This document shows positions 6,025 to 8,900 of a stretch of DNA of 8,900 bases, piece after piece. The position numbers and the translations under genes are program-made. Each line of letters opens with the position of its first letter. Position 1 is the stretch's first letter. The notes beneath the pieces were generated by a model. That model saw nothing but the letters and a program-made list of their open reading frames with translations, searched no databases and was not told where the DNA came from. The DNA comes from Candidatus Pelethomonas intestinigallinarum (GTDB taxonomy: Bacteria; Bacillota; Clostridia; Oscillospirales; Oscillospiraceae): NCBI GenBank assembly GCA_018712665.1, contig DVGP01000089.1, positions 1 through 8,900 of the forward strand. Reading direction: 5' to 3'.

Positions 6025-6568
6025 GCTCCGGGCGCTGATCGCCCAACAGGTGGCGGCCCTGCCCCCGGACTACTGCCGGGAGGCGGACGGGGCCATCTGC
6101 CGCCATGTGCTGGACTGGGAGGTCTACCGCCAGGCGAAAGCCGTGTTCTGCTATGTGGGAACGGACCGGGAGATCGACACCCGCCCCATTCTCCGGGACG
6201 CCCTGGACCGGGGCAAGGTCCTGGCGGTGCCACTGTGCGTGGCCAAAGGGGTGATGGAGGCCCGGCAGATCCGTTCCCTGGAGAACCTGGTGCCAGGAAA
6301 GTACGGCATCCTGGAGCCCGGGCCGGACTGCCCCCTGGTGGCTCCGGAGGCGCTGGACCTGGCCCTGGTCCCCTGCTCCACGGGAAGCCGGTCGGGGCGG
6401 AGGCTGGGCTACGGCGGCGGGTACTACGACCGATTCCTGCCTCGGACAACGTGCCCCAAGGCCCTGCTGTGCCGGGGGCGCCTGGTCCGGGAGGACATTC
6501 CCACGGAGGACCACGACCAGCTCATGGACTTCCTGGTCACGGAGGAGGGCCTGACCTCCTGCCGCTGA
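6011..6568 (+). CDS. 5-formyltetrahydrofolate cyclo-ligase (MTHFS)
   Basis: A 185-residue cytoplasmic enzyme that uses ATP to convert 5-formyl-THF, a dead-end side product, back to 5,10-methenyl-THF. EIDTRPI (54-60), GKYGILEP (96-103), the ATP-binding GRRLGYGGGYYDRFL (129-143) and PTEDHDQLMD (164-173) are the recognised family blocks in the correct order. The best start is GTG at 6011, giving the family N-terminus (M)TKSELR with KxxLR-like basic residues. This start overlaps the end of the channel gene by 14 bases and has only a G-rich run (5999-6004) as ribosome site, which suggests translational coupling. A longer frame opens at TTG 5969 but would add residues unlike the family. It is the last gene of the block and returns folate to the pool used by FchA and FolD. 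Confidence 0.92.
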   Translation: MTKSELRALIAQQVAALPPDYCREADGAICRHVLDWEVYRQAKAVFCYVGTDREIDTRPILRDALDRGKVLAVPLCVAKGVMEARQIRSLENLVPGKYGILEPGPDCPLVAPEALDLALVPCSTGSRSGRRLGYGGGYYDRFLPRTTCPKALLCRGRLVREDIPTEDHDQLMDFLVTEEGLTSCR

Positions 6569-6589
6569 GAATAAGCATTATGAACCGCA

Positions 6590-6623
6590 AGAGGCTGGCC
6601 CAGTCATGGGCCAGCCTCTCTTG
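6590..6623. terminator. Terminator between convergent MTHFS and hpf genes
   Basis: AGAGGCTGGCCC (6590-6601) and GGGCCAGCCTCT (6608-6619) form a perfect 12-base stem with a six-base loop. On the plus strand it runs into CTTGTTCTCTTTG, a moderate T-rich tail. On the minus strand the tail is poor. It ends the one-carbon block and probably also acts on the hpf message, since no other terminator is seen after hpf. Confidence 0.7.
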
Positions 6624-6657
6624 TTCTCTTTGCTTTCGGCGCAGCGGCTCCCGCGTT

Positions 6658-7206
6658 TTACTCCTCGTCCTCAATGCCGTCGGTCTCCAGCAGGCCGTAG
6701 CCCCCGTTCTTCCGGCGGTAGACGATGCTCACCACGTGGTCGGTGTTGCGGTAGACGAAGAAGTCGTGGCCCAGCAGATTCATCTGCAAAATGGCCTCCT
6801 CCACGCTCATAGGCTTGACGGCGATGTGCTTGGTACGGACCACCTGGAACTCCGTCTCCTCGGCCACGTCGAACTCGGCGGGAACGGTGGGGACCAGAGC
6901 GTCCTGACGCAGGCGCTTGCTCAGGCGGGTGCGGTTCTTCCGGATCTGGCGGTCAATGGTGGAGCAGGCCGCGTCGATAGCCCCCCGCATATCGCCGTCG
7001 CGGGATTCCTCTTGGGCGCGGAAGAGAGTGCCGCCGCTGATGAGGGTGATCTCCACCACACAGCGGTGGTCCTTTTCCACGGAGAAGGTCACAAGTGCGT
7101 CGGCGTCCTCCCGGAAGTAGCGATCCAGCTTGGAGATCTTCTTCTCAGCGTAGGCCTTGACGGCATCGTTGAGGGACACCTTTTTGCAGGTAAATGTGAA
7201 CTTCAT
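6658..7206 (-). CDS. hpf: Ribosome hibernation promoting factor, long form
   Basis: A 182-residue ribosome-associated protein that dimerises 70S ribosomes into inactive 100S particles in stationary phase or stress. Residues 1 to about 100 form the S30AE domain with a basic helix (RQIRKNRTRLSKRLR, 86-100). A short linker (about 101-120) leads to the C-terminal dimerisation domain, beginning VVRTKHIAVKPMSVEEAIL (122-140) and ending with the typical VYRRKNGGYGLLE (162-174). The two-domain length marks the long form usual in Firmicutes. AAAGGAG (complement of 7215-7221) is eight bases before the ATG at 7204-7206. The gene is transcribed toward the one-carbon block and away from azlC, and has its own promoter. 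Confidence 0.95.
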   Translation of the reverse strand: MKFTFTCKKVSLNDAVKAYAEKKISKLDRYFREDADALVTFSVEKDHRCVVEITLISGGTLFRAQEESRDGDMRGAIDAACSTIDRQIRKNRTRLSKRLRQDALVPTVPAEFDVAEETEFQVVRTKHIAVKPMSVEEAILQMNLLGHDFFVYRNTDHVVSIVYRRKNGGYGLLETDGIEDEE

Positions 7207-7249
7207 ATGATCCGCTCCTTTCTTCTTGCCCCTGTTTGGGGGTATTTCT

Positions 7250-7278
7250 ATTGTACCATTTCTCCAGGGGCTTGTACA
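7250..7278 (-). promoter_or_regulatory. Sigma-A promoter for hpf
   Basis: Read on the minus strand, TGTACA (7278-7273) and TACAAT (7255-7250) are 17 bases apart, with four and five consensus matches. The start would fall near 7243, giving a leader of about 37 bases that includes a small CCCC/GGGG hairpin (7229-7242). Confidence 0.6.
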
Positions 7279-7369
7279 GACTTATTTTTCCAGGGGCCGG
7301 CTGGCGGTCCGTCTGCCGCCCGGGCGGCAAGATCCGTCAAAGGTTCCTATTTTTCGCCAAAAGCTCCTA
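7279..7369. other. Divergent intergenic region without genes: palindrome and direct repeats
   Basis: No credible coding frame is seen. A perfect 16-base palindrome, TGCCGCCCGGGCGGCA, lies at 7314-7329. TCCTATTT occurs at 7345-7352 and again at 7365-7372, exactly 20 bases apart, the second copy touching the -35 of the promoter at 7370. These may be protein-binding sites controlling either direction, but no known operator was recognised. Confidence 0.35.
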
Positions 7370-7398
7370 TTTACAAGGACAAGCCCAGGTTGTACAAT
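7370..7398 (+). promoter_or_regulatory. Sigma-A promoter facing azlC (distal)
   Basis: TTTACA (7370-7375) and TACAAT (7393-7398) are 17 bases apart, each with five of six consensus matches. The start would be near 7405, and the first element met downstream is a terminator rather than a gene. Confidence 0.6.
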
Positions 7399-7404
7399 AC
7401 AAAT

Positions 7405-7464
7405 GGAAGCTTTCCAATATCCCACCCGCTTGGGCCGCTGTCTTTGGCAGCGGCTCCTTTTTTT
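7405..7464 (+). ncRNA. Predicted short transcript (sRNA or attenuated leader)
   Basis: The interval runs from the predicted start of the 7370 promoter to the end of a seven-T terminator, about 60 bases. It can form a small hairpin near its 5' end (GGAA/TTCC, 7405-7408/7412-7415) and then the terminator stem. It contains no open frame with a ribosome site. It could be a small RNA, or a leader whose terminator controls read-through into azlCD. No RNA family was recognised. Confidence 0.35.
7432..7464 (+). terminator. Orphan intrinsic terminator upstream of azlC
   Basis: GCCGCTG (7434-7440) pairs with CAGCGGC (7448-7454), extended outward by a G-U and a G-C pair, and the stem is followed by seven T residues (7458-7464). 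No plus-strand gene precedes it: hpf, upstream, runs the other way. Confidence 0.75.
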
Positions 7465-7526
7465 GCCATGGGTTCGCGCAGCGAGGCACCGCACCCCGCC
7501 CCCGCGGGGAACTAGTCGAAAAATAG

Positions 7527-7555
7527 TTGCCCCGGCGGGCGGCGGGTGGTATACT
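7527..7555 (+). promoter_or_regulatory. Sigma-A promoter for azlCD
   Basis: TTGCCC (7527-7532) and TATACT (7550-7555) are 17 bases apart, with four and five consensus matches. Transcription would begin near 7562, giving a leader of about 24 bases that contains GGAGGAGGA (7569-7577), the ribosome site for azlC. Confidence 0.65.
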
Positions 7556-7585
7556 GTTGGGAGCTGATGGAGGAGGACGACTTGG

Positions 7586-8296
7586 ATGCGGACAAAGGGC
7601 GTCTGCCGCAGAGCGTTTGCCGCGGCGTTCCCCCACACCATCCCCATTTTCGCCGGGTTCTGGTTCCTGGGGATGGCTTACGGGATCTATATGAATGTTT
7701 CGGGGTTCAGCTTCTGGTACCCCATGCTGATGGGGCTGACCATCTTCGGCGGGTCCCTGGAGTTCGTGGCGGTGACCATGCTGCTGGGGACCTTCGCGCC
7801 GCTGCAGACCCTGGTCATGGCGCTGATGATCCAGGCCCGGCACCTGTTTTACGGCATCGCCATGCTGGAGAAATTCAAGGGCCTGGGCTGGAAGCGGTTC
7901 TACCTGATCTTCGGCCTGTGCGACGAGACCTTCTCCATCAACTGCAGCGCCGAGATCCCGGAGGACGTGGACCGGGGCTGGTTCATGTTCTTCGTCACGG
8001 CCCTCAACCACTTCTACTGGGTCTCCGGGGCCGCCATCGGCGGGCTGCTGGGCTCCCTGCTCACCTTCAACACCGAGGGGCTGGACTTCGTCATGACCGC
8101 CATGTTCGTGGTGATCTTCCTGGAGCAGTGGATGAAGGAAAAGAAGCACTACACCGCCCTCATCGGCGTGGCGGTGTCGGCGGTCTGCCTGCTCCTGTTC
8201 GGCGCGGACGGCTTCATGGTGCCCACCATGGCCTGCATTCTCTGCCTGCTGACGGTGTTTCGGAAGCCCATCGAGAAAGCGGGTGGTCTGGTATGA
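7586..8296 (+). CDS. azlC: AzlC-family branched-chain amino acid exporter, large subunit
   Basis: A 236-residue membrane protein of the LIV-E/AzlC family. With the small AzlD partner it forms an exporter associated with branched-chain amino acids and analogues such as azaleucine in Bacillus. Hydrophobic segments cover most of the chain (about 18-38, 45-90, 104-118, 132-162, 165-181 and 189-224). Conserved features are FGGSLEFVAV (54-63; usual AGSAQFxxV), the QARHLFYG motif (83-90; usual LRHxLYG) and LCDETFSI (111-118). The ATG at 7586 has GGAGGAGGA at 7569-7577; a TTG codon at 7583, in the same frame, is a less likely start. Its stop overlaps the azlD start (ATGA), so the two are made together. 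The substrate in this organism is inferred only from the family. Confidence 0.93.
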   Translation: MRTKGVCRRAFAAAFPHTIPIFAGFWFLGMAYGIYMNVSGFSFWYPMLMGLTIFGGSLEFVAVTMLLGTFAPLQTLVMALMIQARHLFYGIAMLEKFKGLGWKRFYLIFGLCDETFSINCSAEIPEDVDRGWFMFFVTALNHFYWVSGAAIGGLLGSLLTFNTEGLDFVMTAMFVVIFLEQWMKEKKHYTALIGVAVSAVCLLLFGADGFMVPTMACILCLLTVFRKPIEKAGGLV

Positions 8297-8619
8297 CCCT
8301 GACGGAACAGATCATCACCATCGCCATGTGCGTCCTGGGCACCATGGCCACCCGGTTCCTGCCCTTCCTGATCTTCTCCGAAAAGCGCCCCACCCCCCGG
8401 TACGTCCAGTACCTGGGCAGGGCCCTGCCGGCGGCGATCTTTGGCATGCTGGTGGTCTACTGCCTGCGGAACGTGGACCTGACGGCCGGGGGCCACGGCC
8501 TGCCGGAGCTCATCGCCATCGCCCTCACCGTGGCGCTGCACCTGTGGAAGCGGCAGATGCTCCTGTCCATCGCCGGCGGCACGGTGTGCTATATGCTGCT
8601 GGTGCAGCTCGTGTTCTAG
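8293..8619 (+). CDS. azlD: AzlD-family transporter, small subunit
   Basis: A 108-residue membrane protein with about four hydrophobic segments (roughly 5-28, 43-59, 70-84 and 88-107). TRFLPFLIF (20-28) and LGRALPAAIFGMLVVY (41-56) match the AzlD pattern of a conserved Arg-Phe-Pro segment followed by a Leu-Pro-Ala helix. The ATG at 8293 overlaps the azlC TGA by four bases, the usual arrangement for this subunit pair, and implies translational coupling. Length is typical of AzlD. It is needed with AzlC for export; function is inferred from family and pairing. Confidence 0.92.
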   Translation: MTLTEQIITIAMCVLGTMATRFLPFLIFSEKRPTPRYVQYLGRALPAAIFGMLVVYCLRNVDLTAGGHGLPELIAIALTVALHLWKRQMLLSIAGGTVCYMLLVQLVF

Positions 8620-8624
8620 ATGAT

Positions 8625-8657
8625 AGCGGAGGCCCCACCCAGGGCCTCCGCTTTTTT
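8625..8657 (+). terminator. Intrinsic terminator after azlCD
   Basis: GCGGAGGCCC (8626-8635) and GGGCCTCCGC (8642-8651) form a perfect 10-base stem, extended by A8625-T8652, with a six-base loop. The T-tract is 8652-8657. It begins six bases after the azlD stop. Confidence 0.92.
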
Positions 8658-8679
8658 CCATTTCTTTATAATAAGACTC

Positions 8680-8733
8680 CAGTCGTATTGACAACCACTT
8701 ACGACTGTGGTAGTATAATGCTATAGCTACTAC
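8680..8733 (+). promoter_or_regulatory. Promoter and dyad operator region of the BlaI-type gene
   Basis: A perfect TTGACA (8688-8693) is followed by TATAAT (8714-8719) at a long 20-base spacing; TAGTAT (8711-8716) offers a 17-base alternative. Three dyads overlap this region: CAGTCGTA/TACGACTG (8680-8687/8700-8707) enclosing the -35, a near-palindrome TACGACTGTGGTA (8700-8712), and GTAGTA/TACTAC (8710-8715/8728-8733) enclosing the -10. BlaI/MecI/CopY regulators bind TACA/TGTA-like dyads over their own promoters, so autoregulation is the natural inference. Confidence 0.6.
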
Positions 8734-8760
8734 TCCCGTCTTATCAAGGAGGATCTGTCC

Positions 8761-8900
8761 ATGGACGTGAAGCTCTTCGACTCGGAACTGAAGGTCATGG
8801 GCGTGCTCTGGCGGGAGGGGGACGCGCCCGCCCGCCACATCGCCCAGGTGCTGGCCGAGGAGGTGGGGTGGAACGTAAACACCACCTACACCCTCATCAA
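8761..8900 (+). CDS. BlaI/MecI/CopY-family transcriptional repressor (partial, runs off the right edge)
   Basis: Only the first 46 codons are in the window. They read as a winged-helix N-terminus of the BlaI/MecI family: LFDSELKVMGVLWREGDAPA (5-24) is the typical opening (xxExxVMxxLW), and the segment ending NVNTTYTLI (38-46) is the recognition-helix region (usual W.xxTVxTxL). AAGGAGGA (8746-8753) is seven bases before the ATG. Family members are dimeric repressors, often inactivated by proteolysis through a BlaR1/MecR1-type M56 metallopeptidase encoded next door. Whether such a gene follows is outside the window. The target could be beta-lactam, copper or cell-envelope stress genes. Confidence 0.88.
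   Translation, partial: MDVKLFDSELKVMGVLWREGDAPARHIAQVLAEEVGWNVNTTYTLI

Noticed and set aside
7226..7567. Open frames between hpf and azlC, including a possible leader peptide from ATG 7403
   Set aside because: The ATG precedes the predicted transcription start, has no ribosome site, and the frame runs through a terminator with no run of Leu/Ile/Val codons typical of attenuation peptides.
1..8900. CRISPR array, insertion sequence, prophage or tRNA
   Set aside because: No regularly spaced repeats, transposase-like frames, phage genes or tRNA-like cloverleafs were seen. The gene content is ordinary chromosomal metabolism.

Overview
The window is GC-rich with a strong G/C third-position bias. 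It has classic sigma-A promoters (TTGTCA/TATGAT, TTTACA/TACAAT, TTGCCC/TATACT), strong AGGAGG-type ribosome binding sites and intrinsic terminators. The gene set (long-form Hpf, AzlC/AzlD, a BlaI/MecI-type regulator, separate FchA and FolD) points to a high-GC Firmicute, most likely a gut clostridium of the Oscillospiraceae/Ruminococcaceae type. That placement is inferred from style and gene content, not from a marker gene.

Layout: 1-89 holds the probable tail of an upstream gene and its terminator. 130-1398 is folC (folate polyglutamylation). 1399-1707 is an AT-rich intergenic region with a large inverted repeat, a good promoter and a 166-nt GC-rich leader with several stem-loops. 1708-6568 is a co-directional one-carbon block: fhs, an intrinsic terminator, fchA, folD, a formate/nitrite-type channel, and 5-formyl-THF cyclo-ligase. 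It ends at a hairpin shared with the convergent hpf gene (6658-7206, minus). 7207-7585 is a divergent intergenic region with promoters in both directions and an orphan terminator, followed by azlC-azlD (7586-8619, overlapping ATGA) and their terminator. The window ends inside a BlaI/MecI-type repressor (8761 onward) whose promoter carries dyad repeats.

Together the block at 1708-6568 can interconvert formate and 5,10-methylene-THF. The channel moves formate or a similar anion. Fhs makes 10-formyl-THF with ATP, FchA cyclises it to 5,10-methenyl-THF, and FolD reduces that to methylene-THF. The cyclo-ligase rescues 5-formyl-THF into methenyl-THF, and FolC retains the folates as polyglutamates. 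No metF or other Wood-Ljungdahl gene is in view, so the block may serve biosynthesis, glycine/purine fermentation or acetogenesis.

The most distinctive observation is that FolD lacks both classical cyclohydrolase residues (Lys to Ala52, Gln to Phe96) while a dedicated cyclohydrolase, FchA, is encoded just upstream. The Fhs is also divergent: it resembles the eukaryotic C1-THF-synthase type and has lost three histidines that are near-invariant in classical enzymes. No mobile element, CRISPR array, tRNA or rRNA was seen.
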